In this document: piece by piece, positions 34,691 through 44,396 of the stretch
How positions within the stretch are numbered: the stretch's first letter is position 1
Layout: every line of letters starts with the position of its first letter
Source of the DNA: Promethearchaeati archaeon
GTDB taxonomy: Archaea > Asgardarchaeota > Heimdallarchaeia > JABLTI01
Length of the DNA: 48,907 nucleotides
Assembly: GCA_013166835.1 (NCBI GenBank)
Contig: JABLTI010000044.1
Coordinates: 1 to 48,907, forward strand
Direction: 5' to 3'
Position numbers and translations under genes: made by a program
The notes under the pieces: model-generated
The model's database searches: none
Told to the model about the DNA's origin: nothing
The model's input: the letters and a program-made list of their open reading frames with translations, nothing else

Positions 34691-37462
34691 AATGGATGTT
34701 TCTAGAATATTTTCAACACCACATGCTACAGCAAAGCTTTCAGGAACTGTTGCTTCATCTGAAATCGATGCAGTGTTTGTTTCCTCATTGATAGCATTAG
34801 TTTCAGGTAATTCGTATTCACTTCTATATCGAATTTCTGCGGGGGGTAAGTACACTTCTCCTGCACTGTTGACTTCAACATTAAATTCAACAATTAAAGT
34901 CTCATTTACTGCAAGTGGGACTCCATAAACATCACCACGACGCCAATCAACGTCTTCGGATAATACTGCAAACGGCATTCCAATAACAACTTCATTTACG
35001 AATGTAACCGAATAATCTGTTACTTCTACACCATCAATTGTGATATTTACCTCATCTGCTGGGGTGGTTGGTTTTAGTAGCATTCGATTTGTTTCTTCAT
35101 TTATTGGGAATCTTTGCAACATAATGATGTTTGTGTCTTCATCGCCGACATTGGTTATGTTATATCTGATTAGTAATTCATCACCCACTTCAGTGACTTC
35201 GGGAATGTATCCAAGAACCTCCATAACAACTTCTACTTCAGGAGTTGGATACGTGGCTTCTTGTCTATCCTCTTTGTCTGCGGGTGGCAAAACTATGCCA
35301 AAATCCATGCTGCTAGTAACTGCAGGATGACCAACTTGACCAAAGATATTGTACTTTGGATGAGCTGCTTCATCACTTGTATAATTAAATATAGCAAATA
35401 CTGGATGTAATCCAACATTAGTTGTAACAGGTTGTTCGTGTTGTATCACAACTGTTTCATCTGGTTCAATAAGTGGAATAACTCCTTCACTTCCAGGTAT
35501 GAGATTGATATAAGATAAAGTGAATTCATCTGTAACGAAAGCATGGCCAAAACTGTAATTTACATTGGTTGCATTAGCATCGCCAACGTTAGTTAATTCA
35601 AGAGTAAACGTAGCATTTTCACCAAATCTATAGACGTCTTTGTCCAGAGTTACTTTTCCAACAAGAACTGCTTCATCATCATAAAATTGAATGACTAAAC
35701 CATTCGTTATGCCCATGAATTCTGTGCCATCTGCATCTTCGTAAACAAAAGCAGTGCCCATTACAGGTTCAAGGAATAAATGTGTCCAAGTTAGTTGATC
35801 CTCTGGAAGATGAAGTGTTGAACCTAGAATTTGTAAATAGTCAACAATGGTCATATTTACAACTTGAATATTAGTTAGATTTGTTGGAATTGGGATATAG
35901 ATGTATTCTGTGTCACTTGGGAAATTTCTAATGGCAAAGCTTAAGGTAACATTTTCACCCGGATTAAGAACTGGTATTGTTGCATTGAGACCGATTTTAT
36001 CATCAGATAAATCAAATGTGGTAAAGTCCATGGAATCAAGCTCTAAGTAAGTTTCATTCTTTAGAATTAACTCATCTATCTTGTCCATTTCTTCGCCTGT
36101 AAATACTTGATTGTTGCCAACCCAATCACTAGCAGTTGTGTTGAAAAACCATCCTTCAATTGTAACGATTCCTGGTCCTGTAGCGAAAGTATCTGAAAGT
36201 ATGTCAGTATTTGAATCATAATACATGATTTTGTTAACGTCAAAAGTCAATCCTGCCTTTGCATAAGGCAATTGTACCCCAAGTGTTTCATTTTTTAAGA
36301 ATTCACCGTAAACAACATCTATGTCATAAGCAGGCTCATTGCCAACATTTTCAAAGGTGAAATTATACATAAGGTCATCACCTTCCATAATTGGTAGATT
36401 TGATGCTATTGACATCTCACCTATAACTTGTGGATAGTATTGCAGATTGATCAGATTAAAATCATATTTCACATGAATGTCAGAATAGGAATGATCTATT
36501 GATATATTGAATAATGGTAGATCCATTTTCACAACCCATTCAAAGTAGCCCTTCAAGTGAGGATACATATTATCTGTGCGAGGAACAACTTCGAGAACCT
36601 CTACAACATAAGGAAGTTTCATTGTAATAATACTAGCATCAGCATAAGATGCTCCTTCAACAGGTGAAAAACTTGGCATTATATTAGACAAGTCCATATC
36701 TACTTCAGTCCCAACCTTGACTAATCCATCTGGATCAATCCAAGCTGCACTTAACATAGGTATCCATTCAGTGAACAAACCTAATGCTGGAAATCTTTCA
36801 TGTAAAACTCCGATAGACATAGCTGTAATAGGAGACTCTAATAAAACTGATGAAGTTAATCCTTCACCAAATCCATCATTTGGCACATAACTGACATATT
36901 CATCAACAAAGGATGCATAAGCTCCTTCTGAAACTTGTCCATGGTAAACAAACATAGCCACCTGTTTGCTGTTATCCCATTCTCCAAAAATTAAATGGAG
37001 ATTGAAACCATATATGTTTTCCAAAGCACTCTTGGTGTTAAACGCTGCAACTCTAGCATTTTGAAGAGTCAAACCTCTAAAAACGAGTAATAATGTTGCA
37101 CCATCAGGAACATCCCAAAATCTTCTTTGGCTATGTTGTCTCCAAGCTTTTTGGTTGGAAACGACAAGTTGTAATCCGACAAGATTTGTCAAAGCTGATA
37201 AATCAAAAGGTAGATTTACATTTCCACCTATAAGATCCATATTAATTCCCACTGCTTGACTTCTCATTGGATGAATGTTAATTGATTCCACATATCTGGA
37301 AGCATTATATGTCCGGGGATCATCAATAGCCTGAATGGCTAGGGATCCTGTTTCCAAAGATGAACTTTTTAATTCAGCTGTTGAAACACTAGACATTATA
37401 AATATTAATGAGACGAACAAAGCAATTGAGAGTTTCAAAGTCTTGCTTTTCATTTTTTTCAC
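34634..37462 (-). CDS. Large secreted surface protein with CARDB/DUF11-like repeats
   Basis: The 942-residue frame starts with a signal peptide (TLKLSIALFVSLIFIMSSVS, about residues 7-26). The N-terminal 320 residues are not recognised. After about residue 350 there are several Ig-like repeats of the CARDB/DUF11 kind, marked by NVGNEPAYDIDVVYG, LTNVGDANATNVNYSFG and YNITNVGDEDTNI. Many N-glycosylation sequons (NFT, NET, NAT, NIT) indicate an extracellular location. The last 20 residues are probably out of frame: a proper membrane anchor is found in the adjacent frame ending at 34549. It likely forms part of the cell surface or binds extracellular ligands. Confidence 0.75.
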   Translation of the reverse strand: MKKMKSKTLKLSIALFVSLIFIMSSVSTAELKSSSLETGSLAIQAIDDPRTYNASRYVESINIHPMRSQAVGINMDLIGGNVNLPFDLSALTNLVGLQLVVSNQKAWRQHSQRRFWDVPDGATLLLVFRGLTLQNARVAAFNTKSALENIYGFNLHLIFGEWDNSKQVAMFVYHGQVSEGAYASFVDEYVSYVPNDGFGEGLTSSVLLESPITAMSIGVLHERFPALGLFTEWIPMLSAAWIDPDGLVKVGTEVDMDLSNIMPSFSPVEGASYADASIITMKLPYVVEVLEVVPRTDNMYPHLKGYFEWVVKMDLPLFNISIDHSYSDIHVKYDFNLINLQYYPQVIGEMSIASNLPIMEGDDLMYNFTFENVGNEPAYDIDVVYGEFLKNETLGVQLPYAKAGLTFDVNKIMYYDSNTDILSDTFATGPGIVTIEGWFFNTTASDWVGNNQVFTGEEMDKIDELILKNETYLELDSMDFTTFDLSDDKIGLNATIPVLNPGENVTLSFAIRNFPSDTEYIYIPIPTNLTNIQVVNMTIVDYLQILGSTLHLPEDQLTWTHLFLEPVMGTAFVYEDADGTEFMGITNGLVIQFYDDEAVLVGKVTLDKDVYRFGENATFTLELTNVGDANATNVNYSFGHAFVTDEFTLSYINLIPGSEGVIPLIEPDETVVIQHEQPVTTNVGLHPVFAIFNYTSDEAAHPKYNIFGQVGHPAVTSSMDFGIVLPPADKEDRQEATYPTPEVEVVMEVLGYIPEVTEVGDELLIRYNITNVGDEDTNIIMLQRFPINEETNRMLLKPTTPADEVNITIDGVEVTDYSVTFVNEVVIGMPFAVLSEDVDWRRGDVYGVPLAVNETLIVEFNVEVNSAGEVYLPPAEIRYRSEYELPETNAINEETNTASISDEATVPESFAVACGVENILETSIFGVHIQIVYLCFSKVDLI

Positions 37463-37681
37463 TTTTTTTCGTTTTTATAATCTTAAGTTCACGATTAAGT
37501 CTATTTACTTAGATAATCATCTTACTATTTAAGCATTTATTTTAAGTAATCTTGAACCTGTAGTTCAAATTTTCTTGAACTGATAAAAATCGATAAAAGT
37601 TCGGCACAATAGAAAGACTTTAGTTAAGAAAAATGGTCATTAGCGATGAATACATGCGACCCAGCGGCACTAGTGGTTTAG

Positions 37682-39073
37682 ATGTTAGATAAAATTAAAC
37701 ACATTCTAGAGAAACATAGTTTTAAAACGGGAGATTTTGCCGATATCAGATTACAGAAGGGTTATGGGACATTAATTACAATACAAAATGGTAGACCAGA
37801 ACAAATAAATTACGAAAAAGAAATTGGAGTGGGAATTAGAGCATTAATTGATGGTGGATGGGGGTTTGTATCAGTTGTTAGTTTTGGCTTAACCGAAATC
37901 GAAGAAGCATTACAGAAAGCCATAAAGATTGCTCGAGCAACCGCTAAAAAAACAACAGAAAAAGGTATGATGATTGAAGATTTTGCAGTTGTAGGGAAGC
38001 ATAAAGTAAACTATAAAAAAAATCCTCGAGATATATCGATTGAACAAAAGTATGAAGTTGTCCAAGAATATGAAAAAGTAACTCGAGAGTACTCAGATAA
38101 AATCGTTTCTACAAATGCTTCAATGAAGGAATGGTTTCAGAAAGAAACTATAGTGAATACTTTAGGAACCAAAGTAGAAACAGAATATGGAAATCTCAAT
38201 CTTGCTTGCATGGCTACTTCGAGAGAAGGAGATACAATGCAAAATGTGTACTCCGCTATGGGTACTACCAATGGATGGGAGGAAGTTGAAAAACTTAATG
38301 TTACAGAAGATGGATTGCAATTAGCAAAAAGAGCTATTGAGCTTTTGAAGGCCAAAAAACCTCCAAGTGGGAAAATGGATATTGTTATGGATCAATCTTT
38401 GGTCGGTGTTTATGTTCACGAATCTTTTGGACATGCGGAAGAAGCAGATGCTATTTTAGCAAAGGATTCTATTTTAGAAGGCAAAATGGGAAAGAAAATT
38501 GGTTGTGAACTGATCAATATTTATGATGATCCAACGTTACCTGGTTTACGTGGTAGTTATTTATATGATTCTGAGGGAACCAAGGCAATAAAAAGAGACT
38601 TAGTAAAGGATGGTGTGCAAACTGGTTATTTGCACTCACTTGAAACGGCTGCAAAAATGGATGCAAAACCAAATGGTGCAGCTCGAGCTATGAATTTCAA
38701 TTATCGTCCAATTGTAAGAATGGGAAATACCTACATAGATGCTGGAGATTCATCTTTTGAAGAATTGCTTGAATCAATTAAAAACGGCGTTTATCTCGAG
38801 AAATCTTATGGTGGCTATGTAGACACTGCAAAAGGTGAATTCTATTTCTCAGCACAAGGTGGACATATTATAAGAAATGGCGAGCTTGCTGAAGCAATTC
38901 AAAATGTCAGTATGAGTGGATTATGCTTAGAAGTCTTGCAGAGAACTGTTGCTGTAGGGAAAGATCTGCGTTTTGACTTTCCAGGATCTTGTGGTAAACA
39001 ATCACAATGGATTCCTGTTCATGCGGGTGGTCCACCTATAGCTGTAAAGGAAATAGTTGTTGGAGGGCAATGA
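37682..39073 (+). CDS. tldD: TldD-type metallopeptidase
   Basis: The 463-residue protein is a complete TldD. The zinc-binding HESFGH motif (HExxxH, about residue 245) is present in VYVHESFGHAEEAD, followed by the GLRGSYLYDSEGTKA region and the C-terminal GSCGKQSQWIPVHAGGPP. TldD and TldE form a heterodimeric protease that degrades or matures small peptides, including RiPPs such as microcin B17. The partner follows directly. There is no Shine-Dalgarno; a 12-codon mini-frame ends immediately before the ATG. No RiPP precursor or maturase is visible near, so a general role in peptide turnover is more likely. Confidence 0.93.
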   Translation: MLDKIKHILEKHSFKTGDFADIRLQKGYGTLITIQNGRPEQINYEKEIGVGIRALIDGGWGFVSVVSFGLTEIEEALQKAIKIARATAKKTTEKGMMIEDFAVVGKHKVNYKKNPRDISIEQKYEVVQEYEKVTREYSDKIVSTNASMKEWFQKETIVNTLGTKVETEYGNLNLACMATSREGDTMQNVYSAMGTTNGWEEVEKLNVTEDGLQLAKRAIELLKAKKPPSGKMDIVMDQSLVGVYVHESFGHAEEADAILAKDSILEGKMGKKIGCELINIYDDPTLPGLRGSYLYDSEGTKAIKRDLVKDGVQTGYLHSLETAAKMDAKPNGAARAMNFNYRPIVRMGNTYIDAGDSSFEELLESIKNGVYLEKSYGGYVDTAKGEFYFSAQGGHIIRNGELAEAIQNVSMSGLCLEVLQRTVAVGKDLRFDFPGSCGKQSQWIPVHAGGPPIAVKEIVVGGQ

Positions 39074-39077
39074 AGAC

Positions 39078-40409
39078 TTGGGAAACATCTATCACAAAGC
39101 TATAAACTATGGTTTGAAAAAGGGAGCAGATCAAGTAGAATTATTTGTGATAGAAGGATATTCTGATGTTATACAATTAGAAAAGAATGCTATTAAAGCT
39201 TCAGAGAGTAAATCTGTAACTGGTTTAGGTGTTAGAGCTTATACAAAAAAGGGTCTTGGCATTGCAACAACATCACTAATTGATGAGGATTCAACAAAAG
39301 ATATCGTTAACAAAGCTGTAAAACTTAGTAAACTCTCACCACCAGATAAATTATTCAAAACATTACCAGGTCCTTTTGAAAAATATCCCGCAATTGATGG
39401 ATTATCAAATGAGGGAGTAAGTAATCTATCAGCTGATAAATTAACTGAAATGGCTATTCATGCTATCGATAGTGCACTGGAAAAACATGATGTAGTAGTT
39501 AGCGGAAATCTTACGCGATCACATGCAACTGAAACAATCTATAATAGCTTAGGAGTTGAGGTTACACAAAATCTCAGTTCATTATCTGGAGTAATATTTG
39601 TTAAAGCAGAGAAAAAAGATGATATTGCCACCTCATGGGATTATCAAAAAACTAGATCAGTAAAGGAATTTGATCCGGAACGAATAGGTCGTACTGCATC
39701 TGAAAATGCTATTTCTCTTTTAGGTTCAAAGAAGATTAGAAGCCAAGAATTACCAATTATCTTGGATTCCAGAGGTTCTCTTGATACTCTTTCCTCAATA
39801 ATTAGCGCTGGTTTAGATGCTTTTGAAGTTATTTTGGGTACTGCATATTTCAAAGATAGATTAGGGGAGCAAATAACAAACGAAGAAATCACATTAATCG
39901 ATAATCCATTGTATCCAAGGGGAGTTGGTTCTGCGAATTTTGATGATGAAGGTGTTCCACATAATGAATTAACCTTGATTGATGGAGGTGTTGCGAAAGC
40001 TTATTTTTCAAATTCTTATTGTGCAAATGTCTTAGGTATAAAAAATACTGGTCATGCTTCAAAAGGAAGTTTAAGTAGTAAACCACATCCAGATTTAACC
40101 CAAATCCAAATATCTCCTGGGTCATGGTCTGTAGATGAAATAATATCTGAAACTAAGAAAGGTTTGTATTTGAAAGATAGCTCACTTGAACCCTCATCTG
40201 GATCACCAAATATTTCTGTTTTAATAGATCAAGGATTTATAATCGAGAAAGGAGAAATTAGCCATCCATTAAAGGAAACAATGGTAGGGACAAATATATT
40301 CGATCTTTTGAAAAACATAAACGCAGTATCTAAGGAAGTAATCAATGAATCAGGGTCAATCTCACCTACAATACGAATTTCGAAAGCAAAGATTGCTGGT
40401 GGAGAGTAA
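39078..40409 (+). CDS. tldE: TldE/PmbA, non-catalytic partner of TldD
   Basis: This 443-residue protein is of the PmbA/TldE branch. It has the shared fold (YSDVIQLEKNAIKASESKSV near the N-terminus and GSANFDDEGVPHNELTLIDG in the C-terminal half) but lacks the HExxxH zinc motif, as expected of TldE. I chose TTG at 39078 because GGAGGG lies ten bases upstream; TTG at 39057, inside the end of tldD, would add seven residues. The close coupling with tldD supports equal production of the two subunits. Confidence 0.9.
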   Translation: MGNIYHKAINYGLKKGADQVELFVIEGYSDVIQLEKNAIKASESKSVTGLGVRAYTKKGLGIATTSLIDEDSTKDIVNKAVKLSKLSPPDKLFKTLPGPFEKYPAIDGLSNEGVSNLSADKLTEMAIHAIDSALEKHDVVVSGNLTRSHATETIYNSLGVEVTQNLSSLSGVIFVKAEKKDDIATSWDYQKTRSVKEFDPERIGRTASENAISLLGSKKIRSQELPIILDSRGSLDTLSSIISAGLDAFEVILGTAYFKDRLGEQITNEEITLIDNPLYPRGVGSANFDDEGVPHNELTLIDGGVAKAYFSNSYCANVLGIKNTGHASKGSLSSKPHPDLTQIQISPGSWSVDEIISETKKGLYLKDSSLEPSSGSPNISVLIDQGFIIEKGEISHPLKETMVGTNIFDLLKNINAVSKEVINESGSISPTIRISKAKIAGGE

Positions 40410-40494
40410 CTCAATATCTACTTTTAAACACCAATTCTTTATATGAGATATTAGTTACACTATTTGTAGTAATAATAAAAGGTGGAATTACTTT

Positions 40495-41187
40495 TTGACA
40501 GATGATAGCGTGTTTAGACTTCTGGGTCCTGTGATGTGCGGACCTTCAAGTTCGCATACAGCTGGTGCTGTGAGAATAGGTAGAACTGCAAGACTGCTTT
40601 ATGGTAAACAACCTAAAGAAGTAAATGTTTTCTTTCACGGATCTTTCGCTGATACTTGGCGAGGTCATGGAAGTGACAAAGCAATAATTGGTGGATTATT
40701 GGGTTTTAAAACATTTGATGAACGATTAAAAGAAGCGGATAAATTTGCAGAAGAAGCTGGATTGAAAATCCGCTTCAAAAAAATCAATCTTGGCAAACGT
40801 TATCATCCTAACAGCATCAAAATTGTTGTTAAGGATGTTAAAAAAGATCCAATTTATGTTATTGCAGAATCTGTGGGTGGTGGAGACATAGTTATTCGAG
40901 AGATTATGGGTTTTAAAACAGAGATTACGGGTGAAAATGTAACTATCATCTTACAGCATGGTGATCTTGTTGGTGCTCTTTCAGATATTACTAGGATAGT
41001 GTCCACTTTTGGATTAAATATTCTCTCTCTAAAAAGCAAAGACCTACCTGAGAAAGAAGAAGCATTAACGATAATAGAGATTGAAGAAGCTGCTCCTGAA
41101 GAATTAGAGTCGAAACTAAAACAGATCAAAGGAATGAAAATGGTTAGAATATTACCAAGTTTAACCGAAGGAGAAGAAATGTTTTGA
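40495..41187 (+). CDS. sdaAB: L-serine dehydratase, beta subunit
   Basis: The 230-residue protein starts with the conserved LLGPVMCGPSSSHTAGAVRI and HGSFADTWRGHGSDKAIIGG. An ACT domain follows (about 150-220, VGALSDITRIVSTFGLNILS). With the alpha subunit it forms the iron-sulphur L-serine dehydratase that converts serine to pyruvate and ammonia. The ACT domain probably binds serine or another amino acid as a regulator. The start is TTG, preceded by AAGGTGG. It overlaps sdaAA by four bases, so the two are translationally coupled. Confidence 0.94.
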   Translation: MTDDSVFRLLGPVMCGPSSSHTAGAVRIGRTARLLYGKQPKEVNVFFHGSFADTWRGHGSDKAIIGGLLGFKTFDERLKEADKFAEEAGLKIRFKKINLGKRYHPNSIKIVVKDVKKDPIYVIAESVGGGDIVIREIMGFKTEITGENVTIILQHGDLVGALSDITRIVSTFGLNILSLKSKDLPEKEEALTIIEIEEAAPEELESKLKQIKGMKMVRILPSLTEGEEMF

Positions 41188-42077
41188 CAGTTGACAGTGT
41201 GATACCTTTCTTAGAAAAAGCGAAAAAAGAAGAAAAATCTCTTGGAGAAATCATGATTGAACATGAGGCAGCTGTTCAAGAAACGAGTGCTAAAAATGTT
41301 GTTTTTGGAATGAAACGTATTTGGGAAGTCATGGTAAAATCAATAGAAGAAGGCATTAAAATAACAAAGAGATCTCCAAGTGGTATGAGTGGTGGAGATG
41401 CGAAAAAAATACTTGCTAAATCAAAGAAAGGAAAATCCCTTGCAGGTAAAAATATCTTGAAAGTAGCTGCTCGAGCAATAGGAGTTGCAGAATATAGCTC
41501 TTCAATGGGTATCATTGTTGCTTCGCCTACTGCTGGTTCTTCTGGTGTTGTTCCTGCAGTTGTGTTTACCGCTGCTGAAATCTGTGATGCAACTGAAGAA
41601 TCAATCATTAAAGGCTTATTTGCTTCTGGTCTCATAGGTTTGGTGTGTGATGCAAAAGCATCCACAAGTGGCTCTGAACACGGGTGCCAAGCAGAAATTG
41701 GTGTATCAGCTGCTATGGCTGCTGCTGCTGCAGTTGAAATAACCGGTGGAACTGCAGAGGAAGCTGTTAATGCTGCTGCTATAATGCTTAAGAATTCTTT
41801 AGGCTTAGCTTGTGATCCTGTGGCTGGCTTAGTTGAAACTCCTTGTATTAAAAGAAATGGTATGATGGCTGCTGAGGCTCTTCTTGCTGCTGATATGTCT
41901 CTTAGCGGTGTTAAAAGTAATATTCCATTTGATGAAGTTGTAATAGCTATGGATGACATTGGTCAAATGATGCCTTGTGAAATCAAAGAAACTTCTGAAG
42001 GTGGCTTAGCGAAAACTAAAACAGGCAAAGCATTTAAAATAAAACTTAGATCTAGTGGAACTCGAAAATTAGAGTAA
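41184..42077 (+). CDS. sdaAA: L-serine dehydratase, alpha (Fe-S catalytic) subunit
   Basis: The 297-residue protein carries the catalytic region. PSGMSGGDAKK, then SPTAGSSGVVPAVVF, SGSEHGCQAEIG and LGLACDPVAGLVETPCIKRN include the cysteines that hold the oxygen-sensitive [4Fe-4S] cluster. It pairs with the beta subunit encoded upstream. The start is TTG at 41184, with GAAGGAG nine bases before it. The split into two genes is as in Bacillus and many anaerobes. An Fe-S enzyme of this type fits an anaerobic or microaerobic, amino-acid-fermenting life (inference). Confidence 0.94.
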   Translation: MTVDSVIPFLEKAKKEEKSLGEIMIEHEAAVQETSAKNVVFGMKRIWEVMVKSIEEGIKITKRSPSGMSGGDAKKILAKSKKGKSLAGKNILKVAARAIGVAEYSSSMGIIVASPTAGSSGVVPAVVFTAAEICDATEESIIKGLFASGLIGLVCDAKASTSGSEHGCQAEIGVSAAMAAAAAVEITGGTAEEAVNAAAIMLKNSLGLACDPVAGLVETPCIKRNGMMAAEALLAADMSLSGVKSNIPFDEVVIAMDDIGQMMPCEIKETSEGGLAKTKTGKAFKIKLRSSGTRKLE

Positions 42078-42119
42078 TCAAAGGGTTAAGAATAACTCAT
42101 TAAGAGTATTCTTTTCCTT

Positions 42120-43382
42120 TTACAATTTTTCTTTCAAGTAAAATCCACTTACTTTGTTGAGAATATGACTTAAATCAAAATATTTTTCATTATGGATTTT
42201 ATCCATCAAAACTGAATAGAAATCATTTACTTTACTATCACCATATTCAATCTTTTTGAGATATTGAGAGATTTCAAACAGTATGTTACAGAATTCTTTA
42301 GAAACATCTCTTACCTCTTTAGCGAATTTTGTTATTTCTTTTTGGAGATTTATAATATTCTTAGTTTTATCTTCCTCTAAGAATCGATTCACAATGTCCT
42401 TCAAATCCTTCATAGCTTGTTTCTCGGACATTACTTTGAGGTTGAATCCCTTAATTCCGGAATATAAGAATTCAATTTGTTTAAGGTTTTCATACTTGGT
42501 TAATTCAATTGTTTCAATTGAATTTATTGCATGTTCTTTTATCATTCCATTGACTTTCATTTTCTTTAAGTCTTCAAGCAATTTTTCTTTCAAATTATTC
42601 AAAAATGCTTCTTGAGTGTCCACTTCCAATGAGTTAATCAACAAAGCAATATATTTCACGATACAATCTTCAATTCTGTTTTGCCAGTGAAGCATGTCAG
42701 TAGTTGATGTTGCAGTTTTTGATTCAATTTCTAGATGTCTTAACCCAATCTCGAAAAGAGCATCTATTGCTGCGCTAACCAAATTAATTTCTTTCAACTT
42801 TACTACTTGAGCAACGCCAATTCTTGCAAAGTTCCAGAGAATTCTTAGAAATGCCTTTTCTTGATTTAACTTGTCAACAACAATTTCTGGGGGAACTCTA
42901 TTTTTCAGCTCAGGTTTTAATTCACTAACTTGGAAAGTTGTTTTCACAATGAAATCCTGGGGAGTCTTACCTGCGAGTTCAATACCTCTAATCAATCCCA
43001 ATGCTTCATGGTAAGAAATTGTTTTTGGTGTAATTACCCTGTTAAGAATGTCAAATTCAAAATGCTGTAGAGCTTTCTTGATCTCCTTACTCATCAGATG
43101 ATCAATTATAAGTTCTATTCCATTGTAAGTCATTTCTTTTAAGTCATCAGTTGCTCCTTTAATGAACTTCTCAGCTTCAGGTAAAAGTTCAGCACTTTTC
43201 TTTTTGAGAATTCTACCAGATGTCTCAATATCTTTTATTAGAACTAAATCCAATGCAATGGAATCTGAATTGACTAATTCAAGTCGTGCTAGGTTTTCAG
43301 AATAAACTTTCTTAATTACTCCTATCTCTGCGCCATTTTTATCTAGAATAATTGTACCACTATCAGCTTTTATTTGACTCAT
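42120..43382 (-). CDS. Uncharacterised helical protein with possible N-terminal PRC-barrel
   Basis: I do not recognise this 420-residue protein. The first 60 residues are beta-rich with a PRC-barrel-like pattern (DKNGAEIGVIKKVYSENLAR, then LVLIKDIET). The rest is almost all alpha-helix, without membrane segments, signal or cysteine motifs. It is rich in Lys, Glu, Leu and Ile, and reads like a long helical bundle or solenoid. TGAGGTAG precedes the ATG. It is convergent with sdaAA. The PRC-like start recalls the 113-residue protein at 31004-31345, but the two are not otherwise similar. Confidence 0.55.
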   Translation of the reverse strand: MSQIKADSGTIILDKNGAEIGVIKKVYSENLARLELVNSDSIALDLVLIKDIETSGRILKKKSAELLPEAEKFIKGATDDLKEMTYNGIELIIDHLMSKEIKKALQHFEFDILNRVITPKTISYHEALGLIRGIELAGKTPQDFIVKTTFQVSELKPELKNRVPPEIVVDKLNQEKAFLRILWNFARIGVAQVVKLKEINLVSAAIDALFEIGLRHLEIESKTATSTTDMLHWQNRIEDCIVKYIALLINSLEVDTQEAFLNNLKEKLLEDLKKMKVNGMIKEHAINSIETIELTKYENLKQIEFLYSGIKGFNLKVMSEKQAMKDLKDIVNRFLEEDKTKNIINLQKEITKFAKEVRDVSKEFCNILFEISQYLKKIEYGDSKVNDFYSVLMDKIHNEKYFDLSHILNKVSGFYLKEKL

Positions 43383-43537
43383 GTGTTTCTACCTCATTGT
43401 ATTTCCGTTAATCTCTTGAAGGAGTGTTAAAGATATTATGAATCCTAGTACACTTAAGAGTTAGTTTTCATCGTTTGAAAATCCTAAAAAACCTTTCTTT
43501 AGCTTCTAATTGTAGAGCTAAAAAAGCTATTCCTATA

Positions 43538-44296
43538 TTACTCATGTTGTATACCTATAAAGAAATCAACATCTTTTTCATACTTATCCTTCAGCTGTTT
43601 CAGTTCTTGCAGTTTTTCTATTGCTGAATTTTTTGATTTCTCAAGAATTCTCAGATACTTTTTTTGGTCATCACTCAAGTTTGTTGTTGCTAATAATTCT
43701 AGAGCCATCGATAGAGATTGTAAATCATTAGCGAAATCATGTCTCATTCGCTTTGTGATTTCTTTTAATTCATTGTTTTGCTTTTGCATATTTTCTTGGA
43801 AGAGAAAATGACAGACATTATAACTAACAAGATGTCCTATTGTCTCAAAAAGTATAATTTCATTCTCTGAAAAAGTGTAATCAGTGGTTTCCCCAATAGT
43901 AATAAAACCAAATATCTGTTTATTGGAAAATAAAGGAATTAGTAGAACTGATTTTATTAGATCGGATTCAAAAAAGATAACTTGGAGTTCTTTCTCTTCT
44001 TGCCAATTTTTAATCTGCATTACTCCTTTTCCTTGAAGGATTTCTGTAAGTGATTTTATGTTATCCAATGATTTAGAAGGTAAATGTCTGAATGTCTTAA
44101 TTCCTGTTTTTACCTTTTCTTGCATCTTTTTGGTAAAATCAATAACAAAGATAATTATTGAATCATAAGTAAAATTACTCTCAAAAAAAGTCATTGTTTT
44201 CTTGAAAATTTCATCAAGTGAATTTGCAGTTCCTAATGTTTTTGAAAAACCGCTGAATAAATCGAGTTTGTTAATAGCTTCACCTTTAATTTTCAA
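43538..44296 (-). CDS. GAF-domain protein with histidine-kinase-like dimerisation helix, no ATPase domain
   Basis: The 252-residue protein has a GAF domain (about 15-165: FESNFTYDSIIIFVID, SVLLIPLFSNKQIFGFITIG). A coiled-coil follows, and then a histidine-containing hairpin (MRHDFANDLQSLSMALELL, about residue 183 onward) like the phosphoacceptor helix of sensor kinases. The chain ends soon after (about 60 residues past the His), so the HATPase domain is missing, and none follows downstream. It could be a phosphotransfer or decoy partner for another kinase. The TTG start has AGAGGG upstream. The signal sensed is unknown. Confidence 0.7.
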   Translation of the reverse strand: MKIKGEAINKLDLFSGFSKTLGTANSLDEIFKKTMTFFESNFTYDSIIIFVIDFTKKMQEKVKTGIKTFRHLPSKSLDNIKSLTEILQGKGVMQIKNWQEEKELQVIFFESDLIKSVLLIPLFSNKQIFGFITIGETTDYTFSENEIILFETIGHLVSYNVCHFLFQENMQKQNNELKEITKRMRHDFANDLQSLSMALELLATTNLSDDQKKYLRILEKSKNSAIEKLQELKQLKDKYEKDVDFFIGIQHE

Positions 44297-44396
44297 TTAA
44301 TACCCTCTAATTTCATGCTGTTCATCAATGTATATGTACTTTACATCAAATAACTTTGTGTTGTTCAAAATTTTTTAAATTAAAAATGGTGTAATA

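Noticed and set aside
41276..41959. A 227-codon minus-strand frame inside sdaAA
   Set aside because: It is the antisense shadow of a well-conserved enzyme gene, rich in Ala/Ser because of the codon pattern opposite.
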